64,000 nucleotides of DNA from RGIG9608 sp045602425 (GCA_045602425.1 JAZSBO010000016.1:82083-146082); one strand, 5' to 3'. Counted from the first letter of the stretch, positions 25,716-34,692 are shown. Numbers and translations: made by a program. The notes: generated from the sequence alone by a model not told the origin.

Positions 25716-26264
25716 ATGAAAATAATAAAAATAAAAAGAGCAGATTTTTTTGAATATGCAAATTGTTTCTTAAAACAAAAGAGAATAAATCAAGATATAG
25801 AACAGCTAAAAAAATGTGGAGAATCTTTTTCTAATGGCAGATTTTCAGATGAAAAATTATTTGAAATAACTCAAGCAACATTAAAAAGATTTGGTGTTCT
25901 GAATAATAAAAGAAATCCTGAGATTTTGGTGCAAGAAGTTGTAGATGTACTACGGTCTGTAAATTATGAAGAAGACGAATTGACTCGCTGTACGAGAATG
26001 TGTGCATTTCTAGAATTTAAACCTTTTACTGAATTTTTAAAGGGTTTAATTCTTGCGATTATTATTATGGGAGGAGCACAATCGTGTAATGTGAATGTGA
26101 ATATTGGAGGGACTCAAGTAATAATTGAAGACAATGAACAAGTGATACTTCACACAGATGAAGTGAATAATGTTATAGAGGATAATGATATTATCATGAA
26201 AAAATATTTCAATTTACGATTTCCTATCTATGTACAAAGGAGAAAAAAAAGAAAAAGAAAATAG
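25716..26264 (+). CDS. Hypothetical protein with a central membrane segment
   Basis: A 182-aa protein that I do not recognise. Residues 1-100 look soluble and helical (EYANCFLKQKRINQDIEQLK; ILVQEVVDVLRSVNYEEDEL). Residues about 106-124 (FLKGLILAIIIMGGAQS) are hydrophobic and are followed directly by Cys-Asn-Val-Asn-Val, which looks like a signal peptide with a lipobox-like end in the middle of the protein. The C-terminus is very basic (VQRRKKRKRK). An internal ATG in front of the hydrophobic part (MCAFLEFKPF) could give a small lipoprotein instead. It starts 29 bases after lipoprotein B and ends at a strong terminator, so it is part of that unit. Confidence 0.6.
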   Translation: MKIIKIKRADFFEYANCFLKQKRINQDIEQLKKCGESFSNGRFSDEKLFEITQATLKRFGVLNNKRNPEILVQEVVDVLRSVNYEEDELTRCTRMCAFLEFKPFTEFLKGLILAIIIMGGAQSCNVNVNIGGTQVIIEDNEQVILHTDEVNNVIEDNDIIMKKYFNLRFPIYVQRRKKRKRK

Positions 26265-26274
26265 GATCAATTGT

Positions 26275-26312
26275 AGAAAACACACAAACCATCGGTTTGT
26301 GTGTTTTCTGTT
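26275..26312 (+). terminator. Terminator at the end of the lipoprotein B unit
   Basis: A perfect 16-bp stem: AGAAAACACACAAACC (26275-26290), loop ATC, GGTTTGTGTGTTTTCT (26294-26309), then T-rich sequence. Confidence 0.9.
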
Positions 26313-26409
26313 TTGTATAAAGTGAGTTGTTGGATTTTATGCAAAATAAATTATTCGATTTGCATAATTTAAAATGAATAATTAAGTTTGCAAGCAAATG
26401 TAAAAAACT

Positions 26410-27552
26410 ATGGCAAAAATAAAAAATCCGTTTATTGTTACAGGAAAGATAGAACCTGAATACTTTTGTGATCGTGTGAATGAGTCGAATAGACTTATAA
26501 AGTCTATTTCAAATGGGAATAATCTTGTCGTTATATCTCCTCGCCGTATGGGCAAAACGGGGCTTATTCAGTTTTGTTACGACAAATCAGAGATAGCGAA
26601 TGAATATTACACATTCTTTATTGATATTTTACACACATCGAGTTTAAGAGAGTTTACCTATCTGCTTGGGCGTGCTATTTATGACGCGCTTCTCCCTCGT
26701 AGTCAGAAAATGGTATCGTTATTTATTCAAACCATAAAATCTATTAGTGGAAAATTTGGTTTCGACCCGATAACGAATATGCCAACCTTTAATTTGGAAT
26801 TGGGTGATATAGAGAGACCCGAATATACACTCGAAGAAATTTTTCACTATTTAGCTAAAGCAGATAAACCTTGTATTATTGCTATTGATGAATTTCAGCA
26901 AATTGCAAAATATCCAGAAAAGAATATCGAAGCATTGTTGCGTACTCATATCCAAAAATTGAGTAATAGCAATTTTATATTTGCGGGAAGTGAGCGACAC
27001 TTGATGCAAGAAATGTTTACATCTTCAGCTCGTCCTTTTTATCATAGTTCTGATATTTTGGAACTGAAGGCGATACCTTCTGAAATTTATGTGCCGTTTG
27101 TTGTGAAGCATTTTGAGAGACGCAATAAGAAAATTTCGGTTGAGAATGTAGATTGGGTTTATACCTTATTCAAAGGGCATACATATTACATTCAACGGAC
27201 ATTTAATGAAGCTTTTGCAGATACGATGGAGGATGAAGAGTGCTCAAAAGAAATTATAGCGTCAGCGATTGATAATATGATAAATGCGAGCGATACTATA
27301 TTTCGAGAGATTTTGTCGAATATCCCTGAAAAACAAAAACCCTTGCTTTATGCTATTGCAAGAGATGGAGAAGCCGAGCGTATTACATCTTCCGAATTTA
27401 TCAAAAAACACTCACTTGCTTCTGCAAGTTCTGTTCAAGCTGCTGCAAAAAAACTTTTAGAGCGAGATATTATTACTCAAATAAACAAAAAATATTCCGT
27501 TACGGATAAGTTGTTTGCTATGTGGATAAATCGAATATACGGTGTTGTTTAA
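26410..27552 (+). CDS. AAA-family ATPase (archaeal-ATPase-like)
   Basis: A 380-aa P-loop ATPase of the group common in Bacteroidota and archaea (PF01637-like). NPFIVTGKIEPEYFCDRVNE is the typical N-terminus, ISPRRMGKTGLIQFCYD (about 44-60) is Walker A, and CIIAIDEFQQIAKYPE (about 156-171) is Walker B. The C-terminal third is a winged-helix-like part (SSVQAAAKKLLERDIITQIN). These ATPases occur in many copies per genome, often in accessory regions; a general function is not established. It stands alone between a terminator and ddl, in island B. Confidence 0.85.
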   Translation: MAKIKNPFIVTGKIEPEYFCDRVNESNRLIKSISNGNNLVVISPRRMGKTGLIQFCYDKSEIANEYYTFFIDILHTSSLREFTYLLGRAIYDALLPRSQKMVSLFIQTIKSISGKFGFDPITNMPTFNLELGDIERPEYTLEEIFHYLAKADKPCIIAIDEFQQIAKYPEKNIEALLRTHIQKLSNSNFIFAGSERHLMQEMFTSSARPFYHSSDILELKAIPSEIYVPFVVKHFERRNKKISVENVDWVYTLFKGHTYYIQRTFNEAFADTMEDEECSKEIIASAIDNMINASDTIFREILSNIPEKQKPLLYAIARDGEAERITSSEFIKKHSLASASSVQAAAKKLLERDIITQINKKYSVTDKLFAMWINRIYGVV

Positions 27553-27663
27553 TCATCTTTTTTAAACATACGATATTCTATTTTCTGTTTTTAGTGTTTG
27601 TGTAGGGTAAGCCGAAAGATTTTATAATTTTGTGGAGAAAAACAAAAATTATAGAATCAAGAT

Positions 27664-28641
27664 ATGAAACCAATAGTAGCAATAGTAGCAGGAGGCGACT
27701 CATCGGAGTGGCAAGTGTCTTTGCGTAGTGCCGCAGGATTGAACGAATTTATTGATAGCGAACGTTATCAAAAATACTTGGTAACCATTGTAGGAACGAC
27801 GTGGCAAGTGGAGTTGCCGAGCGGCGAAAAACTCCCAATCGACAAAAACGATTTTTCGTTTGTGATGAATGGCGAAAAGGTAAAGTTCGATTTTGCATAC
27901 ATCACCATTCACGGTACTCCGGGCGAGAATGGTATTTTGCAAGGATATTTCGATTTGATTGGTTTGCCTTATTCGTGCTGTGGCGTGTTGGCGGCTTCGC
28001 TTACTTTTGATAAATATACTTGCAATCAGTATTTGAAATCATTCGGGGTAAATATTGCGGATTCGGTGTGGTTGCATCGTGGCGATGTGGTAGATGTGGC
28101 TAAAATTGTCGAACAAGTAGGTTTGCCTTGCTTTGTAAAACCATGCGATGGTGGAAGTAGTTTTGGCGTAACTAAAGTAAAAGCAGCGGAAGGGTTGCCA
28201 TTGGCTATCGAAAAGGCGTTTGCCGAAGGCAATGAAGTGATGGTGGAAGCATTGATGACAGGTACAGAAGTAACTTGCGGAATGTATCGCACGTGTGAAA
28301 AAGAGGTGGTTTTTCCCATCACCGAAGTGGTAACCGCAAATGAATTTTTCGACTATGATGCAAAATATAATGGTCAAGTAGAAGAAATAACACCAGCTCG
28401 CTTGCCTGACGAATGGACGAAAAATATTCAAAATCAAACTCGTAAGATTTATTCTGCTCTTAACGCTAAAGGCATAATTCGTGTAGATTATATTGTAGAA
28501 TCGTCAGGAAAAATAAATCTTTTGGAGGTAAACACTACGCCGGGAATGACCGTAACAAGTTTTATCCCTCAACAAGTTCGTGCCGCAGGCCTTGATATAA
28601 AAGATGTGATGAGTGATATTATTGAAAATGAATTGCGATGA
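27664..28641 (+). CDS. ddl: D-alanine--D-alanine ligase
   Basis: A 325-aa ATP-grasp ligase that makes D-Ala-D-Ala for peptidoglycan. IVAGGDSSEWQVSLRSAA is the N-terminal family motif, FVKPCDGGSSFGVTKV (about 157-172) is the ATP-binding loop, and the C-terminal LLEVNTTPGMTVTSFIPQQV (about 288-307) holds the metal ligands. Its stop overlaps the start of the prenyl synthase gene by 4 bases (ATGA). It is separated from rluD by island B, whereas in related genomes the two are often close. Confidence 0.97.
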   Translation: MKPIVAIVAGGDSSEWQVSLRSAAGLNEFIDSERYQKYLVTIVGTTWQVELPSGEKLPIDKNDFSFVMNGEKVKFDFAYITIHGTPGENGILQGYFDLIGLPYSCCGVLAASLTFDKYTCNQYLKSFGVNIADSVWLHRGDVVDVAKIVEQVGLPCFVKPCDGGSSFGVTKVKAAEGLPLAIEKAFAEGNEVMVEALMTGTEVTCGMYRTCEKEVVFPITEVVTANEFFDYDAKYNGQVEEITPARLPDEWTKNIQNQTRKIYSALNAKGIIRVDYIVESSGKINLLEVNTTPGMTVTSFIPQQVRAAGLDIKDVMSDIIENELR

Positions 28642-29606
28642 AAACCTTGTCGGAAATTTTGCAAATAGTAGCTCAAGCAGTTGAGTCATTAGATTGGAAT
28701 CGAGCCCCACGTGAGTTGTACGAACCTATCGATTATACGTTAGCATTGGGTGGTAAGCGTGTGCGTCCTGCATTGTCGTTGATAGCAGCGGATATGTATG
28801 ATGCCGATTTGCAGGAAGTGATTCCCACAGCTTTGGCGTTGGAGGTGTTTCACAATTTTACGCTTTTGCACGACGACGTGATGGACAAAGCTCTCTTGCG
28901 TCGTGGGCGAGCAACAGTGCACGAAAAGTGGAGTGAAAACACTGCAATTCTTTCGGGCGATGTGATGTCAATAGAGGCTTATCGTTTGTTGGCTAAAGTT
29001 CCAGAAAAACATTTGAAACAGGTGCTTGATATTTTTACTCAAATGGCAATAGAGATTTGCGAAGGTCAGCAAATGGATATGAATTTTGAGCGACAACCGT
29101 CAGTTACGAAAAGTGAGTATATGGAAATGATTCGTTTGAAAACGGCTGTGCTGTTGGCTTCTGCGTTGAAAATTGGTGCAGTGATAGCTGGAGCTCCTAA
29201 TTCAGATTGTAATTTGTTGTACGAATTTGGGATAAATTTGGGTTTGGCTTTTCAGTTGCAAGATGACTATCTTGATGTTTATGGCAACGAGAAAACGTTT
29301 GGGAAGAGCATTGGTGGTGATATTCTTTGTAACAAAAAAACCTATATGATGCTTTCGGCGTTGGAAGTAGCAAAAGACGAAGATGCTTTATTGCTTAACA
29401 GATGGATAGAAAGTGCCCCAAGTGCTGAAAAAATTACAGCTATAACACAGCTTTATACGAAATTACATATTGATGAAGTTTGCCAAGAACGCATTGATTT
29501 CTATCATCGAAAAGCCCTCGAAAATCTTGAAAGATTGAGTGTGTCGGTAGAGAAATTACAGACACTTAAAAATTTGATTGTTAAATTAATGTGTCGCGAA
29601 GAGTAA
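28638..29606 (+). CDS. Polyprenyl diphosphate synthase (short-chain type likely)
   Basis: A 322-aa trans-isoprenyl diphosphate synthase. The first Asp-rich motif DDVMD is at residues 79-83 and the second, DDYLD, at 209-213. GGKRVRPAL (about 38-46) binds diphosphate. F74, five residues before the first motif, is an aromatic at the position that limits chain length, which suggests a farnesyl or geranylgeranyl product rather than a long quinone side chain; this is an inference. Translation is coupled to ddl through a 4-base overlap. Confidence 0.92.
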   Translation: MKTLSEILQIVAQAVESLDWNRAPRELYEPIDYTLALGGKRVRPALSLIAADMYDADLQEVIPTALALEVFHNFTLLHDDVMDKALLRRGRATVHEKWSENTAILSGDVMSIEAYRLLAKVPEKHLKQVLDIFTQMAIEICEGQQMDMNFERQPSVTKSEYMEMIRLKTAVLLASALKIGAVIAGAPNSDCNLLYEFGINLGLAFQLQDDYLDVYGNEKTFGKSIGGDILCNKKTYMMLSALEVAKDEDALLLNRWIESAPSAEKITAITQLYTKLHIDEVCQERIDFYHRKALENLERLSVSVEKLQTLKNLIVKLMCREE

Positions 29607-29651
29607 CTTTCGATAATTTTACATACCTTTGTTCGCATTGAATAAAAGAAT

Positions 29652-30365
29652 ATGCCTTATCGTCGTTTACCAAATACGGATAAAGCTCGTTTGAAAGCTT
29701 TGAGAATGGCAGTTGAGGAATCGGAAAGACAAGAACTCAACGCAGTACCTATTTCTTATAAGTTATTGCACGAAGCAAAAACAATTCTCGGTGTGTTTGA
29801 GAATACCGTTTCGCAATATAATCAGACGTTTGAAAGTCAGGTTTTTGCAAATAAAAAATATCAGCAGATAATAAAAAATGTACGATTGTATATTTCGCAT
29901 TTTATTCAAGTATTGAATTTGGCGGTGATTCGTGGTGAGATAAAAGCAGAGAATAAGCGTTTTTATAAACTAAAACCTGACGATTATACTGTTCCTGACT
30001 TGACTTCAGAGGTGGCGTTAATGGAATGGGGGAAAAATATAATTGATGGAGAAAATGAGCGTACGCGTAATGGTGGTATTCCTATCTATAATCCCACGAT
30101 AGTAAAGGTTAAAGTGCATTACGATATTTTTAAGGAATACAAAAATAGCCAAAAATTATTTCAGGAAAGTACTTCGAGAAATCAAGACAATGTTGCATCG
30201 ATGCGTGCTGAAGTAGATAAAATTATACTTGATATTTGGAATCAGGTAGAGGCTTCGTTTGCATCTGTACCTTCGGCATACAAACGTTTGGAGGCGTGTG
30301 GACGTTACGGTGTGGTTTATTATTACCGCAAAGGTGAACAAATTGTAGTTGAAGATGGAGAATAA
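29652..30365 (+). CDS. Conserved Bacteroidota protein of unknown function
   Basis: A 237-aa soluble protein without signal peptide or membrane segment. It is largely helical in the first half (NTVSQYNQTFESQVFANKKY; VRLYISHFIQVLNLAVIRGE) and in the stretch around residues 155-210. The C-terminus reads CGRYGVVYYYRKGEQIV. I do not recognise a functional family, although similar proteins are common in Bacteroidota. It starts 46 bases after the prenyl synthase and its stop overlaps the start of the sodium symporter, so it belongs to the ddl operon. Confidence 0.75.
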   Translation: MPYRRLPNTDKARLKALRMAVEESERQELNAVPISYKLLHEAKTILGVFENTVSQYNQTFESQVFANKKYQQIIKNVRLYISHFIQVLNLAVIRGEIKAENKRFYKLKPDDYTVPDLTSEVALMEWGKNIIDGENERTRNGGIPIYNPTIVKVKVHYDIFKEYKNSQKLFQESTSRNQDNVASMRAEVDKIILDIWNQVEASFASVPSAYKRLEACGRYGVVYYYRKGEQIVVEDGE

Positions 30366-31707
30366 GAATAGGGCACAGTTTTCGAGTAAGTTTGCTGTAG
30401 TCGCAGCAGCAGTAGGTTCTGCCGTTGGTTTGGGTAATATTTGGCGATTCCCTTATGAGCTTGGTTCAAATGGAGGTTTCGCTTTTTTATTGATTTATTT
30501 ACTTTGTGTGTTTTTGCTTGGTATGCCTGTGATGTTGTCAGAATTGGTCATTGGTCGTCGGTCGCAAGCTAATGCATCGGGAGCTTTTCGTGTGTTGAAA
30601 CCAAATACTCATTGGTCGTTGGTTGGACTACTTGGAGTAGTTACAGCATTTGTTATTTTGAGTTTTTATTTTGTAGTTGCTGGTTGGAGTTTGGAGTATG
30701 TTTTTCAAGCATTAGCAAATTGTTTCGAGGGAAAAACTCCAAGCGATTTATCACAAGCGTTTACTGATTTTAGTACCGATGTTGTTCGACCATTGTTTTG
30801 GACGGTTGTGTTTGTTGTTTTAACAGCAGTGGTTATTCTTGCGGGCGTACAAAATGGTATAGAAAGGATGTCAAAAATTTTAATGCCATTATTATTTCTT
30901 ATCATTATAGTGTTATGTGTACGTTCTGTTACGTTGCCAAGAGCTGATGAGGGGTTAAGATTCTTGTTTCAACCTGATTTTTCGAAAATAAATTCGTCGG
31001 TAGTGTTGAGTGCTTTGGGGCAGGCATTTTTCTCGTTAAGTGTGGGTATGAGTTGTTTGATTACTTATGGTTCATATGTAAGTAAAAAAAATAATTTGAT
31101 GCACACTTCGTTTGAAATTACAACGTTAGACACGTTGGTTTCGCTATTGGCTTCGGTGGCAATATTTCCGGCAGTATTTTCTTTGGGTATAGATCCTTCG
31201 AAAGGGCCTGAACTTGTGTTTATAACGTTGCCGAATGTATTTACCCAAATTCCGGGCGGATATGTTTGGGCGATATTGTTTTTCTTGCTGTTAGCGGTAG
31301 CCGCATTGACCTCTACTATATCGTTACTTGAAGTGATAACCGCTTATGTATCTGAGGAATACAAAATAAAACGTAGGACTGTTATTATCTGTTCCTGTCT
31401 CGTTTTGATTGTTTCTAGTGCGTTGAGTTCATTGTCGTTGGGTGTTTGGAGTCATCTACAATTGTTTGGGATGTCGTTGTTCGACTTTTTCGATTATTTG
31501 TCCTCGAAAATATTATTGCCTGTTGGCGGACTTTTCATATCGGTATTTTTGGGGTGGTTTTATCCGCGAAAAGAAACACTCGACGAATTGAGCAACGGTG
31601 GAAAATTGGCAGTCCCATTGTTTAATGTATATTTCTTTTTGCTGCGTTATATAGTTCCCGTGGCAATAGCATTGATTTTTATTAACGAATTAGGATTAAA
31701 TAAATAA
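30355..31707 (+). CDS. Sodium-dependent transporter, NSS/SNF family
   Basis: A 450-aa inner-membrane symporter of the LeuT-type neurotransmitter:sodium family. The N-terminal motif AAVGSAVGLGNIWRFPYE (about residues 16-33) forms the sodium site of TM1, and YELGSNGGFAFLLIYLLCVF follows. About 11 membrane segments are visible; 11-helix forms are usual for bacterial members of this group. The substrate is probably an amino acid, but which is not visible. The ATG at 30355 overlaps the upstream gene by 11 bases; an upstream TTG (30349) is less likely. A terminator follows. Confidence 0.93.
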   Translation: MENKNRAQFSSKFAVVAAAVGSAVGLGNIWRFPYELGSNGGFAFLLIYLLCVFLLGMPVMLSELVIGRRSQANASGAFRVLKPNTHWSLVGLLGVVTAFVILSFYFVVAGWSLEYVFQALANCFEGKTPSDLSQAFTDFSTDVVRPLFWTVVFVVLTAVVILAGVQNGIERMSKILMPLLFLIIIVLCVRSVTLPRADEGLRFLFQPDFSKINSSVVLSALGQAFFSLSVGMSCLITYGSYVSKKNNLMHTSFEITTLDTLVSLLASVAIFPAVFSLGIDPSKGPELVFITLPNVFTQIPGGYVWAILFFLLLAVAALTSTISLLEVITAYVSEEYKIKRRTVIICSCLVLIVSSALSSLSLGVWSHLQLFGMSLFDFFDYLSSKILLPVGGLFISVFLGWFYPRKETLDELSNGGKLAVPLFNVYFFLLRYIVPVAIALIFINELGLNK

Positions 31708-31754
31708 AGTTATTTATTGTCCATATAAAATTTGTTATTAACTTTATGTAAAAT

Positions 31755-31788
31755 AAAAAAAGAGGACTTCGAAAATCCTCTTTTTTTT
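31755..31788 (+). terminator. Terminator after the sodium symporter
   Basis: AAAAAAGAGGA (31755-31765) pairs with TCCTCTTTTTTT (31776-31787). The T-run reaches the stop codon of the convergent small gene, so it may serve both strands. Confidence 0.85.
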
Positions 31789-32050
31789 ATACCTCCTCTG
31801 CATCCACTATTTTGTCTTCAGAGAACTTGTCGGTTATCTCCATTGTTTCTCTACGCATACGTTCTGCATCTGTTTCTTTTGGTATTGCCATAGGCAGCTC
31901 CACGAAAAAGAATTTAGAGAACTTCAAGTAACTCTCCACCTTTGCTTTCCCCTCCATACGCATAATATCGGAGTAGATGGTAGCCATATCTCGTATAACA
32001 ATGTTCTGCATCTGTTTGAGTAATGCAGAATAATGGTGCTTCTTTAACAT
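31787..32050 (-). CDS. Small hypothetical protein
   Basis: An 87-aa protein, MLKKHHYSALLKQMQNIVIR onward, with a charged, probably helical C-terminus (AERMRRETMEITDKFSEDK). No family is recognised. An open frame extends upstream to 32125 (MNIISIVTFFLKRIPK), but a hairpin (CCCAAAGT/ACTTTGGG, about 32059-32084) lies in that extension, so the ATG at 32050 is preferred. It lies between a terminator and argR and is divergent from argR. Confidence that it is a real gene is moderate. Confidence 0.5.
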   Translation of the reverse strand: MLKKHHYSALLKQMQNIVIRDMATIYSDIMRMEGKAKVESYLKFSKFFFVELPMAIPKETDAERMRRETMEITDKFSEDKIVDAEEV

Positions 32051-32109
32051 AAAATAAACCCCAAAGTCTTTTTTTAACTTTGGGATTCTCTTCAGAAAAA
32101 ATGTAACAA

Positions 32110-32141
32110 TTGAAATAATATTCAAAAAATAATTATTTTTG
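32110..32141 (+). promoter_or_regulatory. Promoter for argR-GNAT-argG
   Basis: TTG (32110-32112), 21 bases, then TATTTTTG (32134-32141), a few bases before the likely TTG start of argR. The surrounding AT-rich AATATTCAAAAAATAATTAT resembles an ARG-box type sequence, so autoregulation by ArgR is possible. Confidence 0.5.
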
Positions 32142-32152
32142 CAGTTGTTTTA

Positions 32153-32644
32153 TTGATAAATATTCAAAAAGTGAAAAAGAAATTATTGCGTCTTGATTAT
32201 ATAAAGCAATTGGTAGCTTCGCACGAAATAGAGTTGCAAGAGGAGTTGCTCCGCTTGTTGCATGAGAATGGTTTTGTTGCAACGCAAGCTACACTTTCGC
32301 GTGATTTAAAAGAGCTGAAAATAGCAAAAATGCCTAACAGCGAAGGTCGTTATTGCTATCGTTTGCATCGTAATTTAGATGTGAAAGTGTCGAAGTTTCA
32401 AAATGTACATTTAAATGGCGGTGTTTCGCTCGTTTTTTCGCAAAATATAGCTGTGTTGCATACGAAACCCGGTTACGCAAGCGTTATTGCTGCAAATATT
32501 GATGCTTGTGAAGATGATTTAGATGTTTTGGGTACGATTGCTGGCGATGATACCGTGATGATTGTTTTGAAAGAACAAGTTGTGCGTGAAGAGTTTGCAC
32601 AAAAGCTGATGCGTATAATTCCAGATTTGCTTTATTCGTTGTAA
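32153..32644 (+). CDS. argR: Arginine repressor
   Basis: A transcription regulator of up to 163 aa. The N-terminal winged helix has LRLLHENGFVATQATLSRDL (about 36-55), the recognition helix region of ArgR. The C-terminal arginine-binding hexamerisation domain has LHTKPGYASVIAANIDACED and LGTIAGDDTVMIVL (about 103-145). There is no ATG start: TTG 32153 or GTG 32171 must be used. It leads a tight operon with the acetyltransferase (6-base gap) and argG, which fits arginine-responsive control. Confidence 0.93.
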   Translation: MINIQKVKKKLLRLDYIKQLVASHEIELQEELLRLLHENGFVATQATLSRDLKELKIAKMPNSEGRYCYRLHRNLDVKVSKFQNVHLNGGVSLVFSQNIAVLHTKPGYASVIAANIDACEDDLDVLGTIAGDDTVMIVLKEQVVREEFAQKLMRIIPDLLYSL

Positions 32645-32650
32645 AAGGAG

Positions 32651-33247
32651 ATGGTAGAGGAGTCGCAAATAGAGATTTTAGTGGCAGATTCGAGTCACGA
32701 AAAATATATTGATAGCATACTAAAAACCATCGAAGATTCGTCGAAAGTGCGTGGTACGGGTATTGCCAAGCGTACGCACGAGTATGTGTTGCAGAAAATG
32801 CAGGAGGGGAAAGCTATAATTGCATTGTGCGATGACGAGTTTGCAGGATTTTGCTATATTGAAAGTTGGGGCGATAAAAAATATGTAGCTAATTCGGGAT
32901 TGATTGTCAATCCAAAATATCGTGGGAAAGGTTTGGCTGGTCGTATAAAACGATTTTCGTTTGACTTGTCGCGAAAACGTTTCCCTAATGCTAAACTTTT
33001 TGGATTAACATCGGGGGCTGCGGTAATGAAAATAAATACAGAACTTGGTTATATCCCTGTAACTTTCGCAGATTTGACAGATGATGAAGAGTTTTGGAAA
33101 GGTTGTGAGGGATGTGTCAATGTAGATGTATTACATAGAACAGGTCGTCGTTATTGTATTTGTACTGCAATGTTGTTTGACCCTAACGATAAACGATGTC
33201 AGCGTTTGCATCGTTGCAATGAAGAATTGGAAAATGAAAAAATGTAA
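32651..33247 (+). CDS. GNAT N-acyltransferase in the arginine operon
   Basis: A 198-aa GNAT-fold acyltransferase. VANSGLIVNPKYRGKGLAGR (about 77-96) is the acetyl-CoA pyrophosphate-binding loop (motif A). It lies between argR and argG with 6- and 9-base gaps. No classical ArgA or ArgJ is visible here. Placed like this it is a good candidate for the first step, making N-acyl-glutamate. Some Bacteroides use N-succinyl rather than N-acetyl intermediates in arginine synthesis, so the acyl group cannot be told from the sequence. The C-terminal Cys-rich part (CEGCVNVDV; YCICTAM) is distinctive. Confidence 0.82.
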   Translation: MVEESQIEILVADSSHEKYIDSILKTIEDSSKVRGTGIAKRTHEYVLQKMQEGKAIIALCDDEFAGFCYIESWGDKKYVANSGLIVNPKYRGKGLAGRIKRFSFDLSRKRFPNAKLFGLTSGAAVMKINTELGYIPVTFADLTDDEEFWKGCEGCVNVDVLHRTGRRYCICTAMLFDPNDKRCQRLHRCNEELENEKM

Positions 33248-33256
33248 AAGTCGGAA

Positions 33257-34456
33257 ATGAAAGAAAAAGTATTATTGGCATTTAGTGGAGGTTTGGATAC
33301 CTCGTTTTGTGTAAAATATTTGTCGGAAGACAAAGGTTACGAAGTTTATACTGCAATTGCTAATACAGGCGGATTCAGTATCGAAGAGTTGACGCAAATA
33401 GAAGAACGTGCTTATCAGCTTGGAGCAAAAAAACATTACACGCTTGATGTTACCAATGAGTATTATGAGAAAAGCATTAAATATATGGTGTTTGGAAATG
33501 TGCTTCGTAACGGAACATACCCAATTTCGGTAAGTTCGGAGCGTATTTTTCAAGCAATGGCAATCATCAATTGTGCAAAAGAAATCGGTGCCGACTATGT
33601 TGCTCACGGAAGTACAGGAGCAGGCAATGACCAAGTGCGTTTCGATTTGACATTTGAAATTCTTGCTCCGGAAATTAAAATTCTAACTCCAACTCGCGAC
33701 ATGGTTTTGACTCGCGAATACGAAATTGATTATTTGAAAAAGCATGGTTTTGAGGCTGATTTCAAAAAAATGGAATACAGCATCAATGCTGGACTTTGGG
33801 GAACATCCATCGGAGGAAAAGAAACATTGAAATCGAATTTGACTTTGCCTGAAAATGCTTATCCTAAACAAGTAAGAAAGCAGGAAGAAGAAGAAATCAC
33901 TATTTCGTTTGAAAAAGGTGAAATCGTGGCTGTAAATGGTGAAAAATTTTTGGATAAAATTGCAGCGATAAACAAAGTAGAAGAATTTGGCTCGGCATTT
34001 GGAATCGGACGCGATATGCACATTGGTGACACAATTATTGGCATTAAAGGTCGTGTTGGATTTGAAGCCGCTGGAGCATTGCTTATTATCAATGCTCACA
34101 AAATGCTTGAGAAACATACGCTTACCAAATGGCAACAATACTGGAAAGACCAACTTGGAACTTGGTACGGAATGTTCCTTCACGAGGCGCAATACCTTGA
34201 ACCAGTGATGCGCGATATTGAAAAATTCCTCGAAAATTCACAGCAAAACGTAACAGGAACTGTCATTATCAAACTTCGTCCTTATAGCTATACGTTAGTC
34301 GGTGTTGAGAGTGATTTCGATTTGATGAAGACCGATTTTGGCGAATATGGCGAGGTGAATAAAGCATGGACTTCTGATGATGTAAAAGGATTTACAAAAA
34401 TCCTTGGCAATCAAATGAAGATTTATCACAACGTGCAAAAACGTAATGGTAAATAA
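33257..34456 (+). CDS. argG: Argininosuccinate synthase
   Basis: A 399-aa enzyme that joins citrulline and aspartate with ATP. The N-type ATP pyrophosphatase P-loop LAFSGGLDTS is at residues 7-16. HGSTGAGNDQVRFDLTFEIL (about 117-136) and INAGLWGTSIGG are family motifs. It is the third gene of the argR operon; argH lies elsewhere (48.8 kb). The tRNA-Thr gene begins 56 bases downstream with its own promoter. Confidence 0.97.
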   Translation: MKEKVLLAFSGGLDTSFCVKYLSEDKGYEVYTAIANTGGFSIEELTQIEERAYQLGAKKHYTLDVTNEYYEKSIKYMVFGNVLRNGTYPISVSSERIFQAMAIINCAKEIGADYVAHGSTGAGNDQVRFDLTFEILAPEIKILTPTRDMVLTREYEIDYLKKHGFEADFKKMEYSINAGLWGTSIGGKETLKSNLTLPENAYPKQVRKQEEEEITISFEKGEIVAVNGEKFLDKIAAINKVEEFGSAFGIGRDMHIGDTIIGIKGRVGFEAAGALLIINAHKMLEKHTLTKWQQYWKDQLGTWYGMFLHEAQYLEPVMRDIEKFLENSQQNVTGTVIIKLRPYSYTLVGVESDFDLMKTDFGEYGEVNKAWTSDDVKGFTKILGNQMKIYHNVQKRNGK

Positions 34457-34469
34457 ATTATAACCTCTC

Positions 34470-34501
34470 TTTGCAATAAAAGATAAAAAGGTGTATTTTT
34501 G
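34470..34501 (+). promoter_or_regulatory. Promoter for tRNA-Thr
   Basis: TTTG (34470-34473), 20 bases, TATTTTTG (34494-34501), 11 bases before the tRNA: a near-consensus Bacteroidota promoter. Confidence 0.75.
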
Positions 34502-34511
34502 CACGGATTTT

Positions 34512-34584
<73 letters not shown>

Positions 34585-34651
34585 CAAGCCCGATAAATAC
34601 GGGGGTTTCGAGCAAAAATAGAAAATAAATCGAAACAAAAGCGAAACAAGA

Positions 34652-34692
34652 TTTTTTTACACTGAAGCTTCAGTTTTTCAGTGTAAAAAAAA
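34652..34692 (+). repeat. Inverted repeat directly before the integrase start
   Basis: TTTTTTTACACTGAA pairs with TTCAGTGTAAAAAAA. It ends next to the integrase ATG (34694), so the start region can be hidden in a hairpin. It may terminate upstream transcription or regulate the integrase. Confidence 0.8.
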
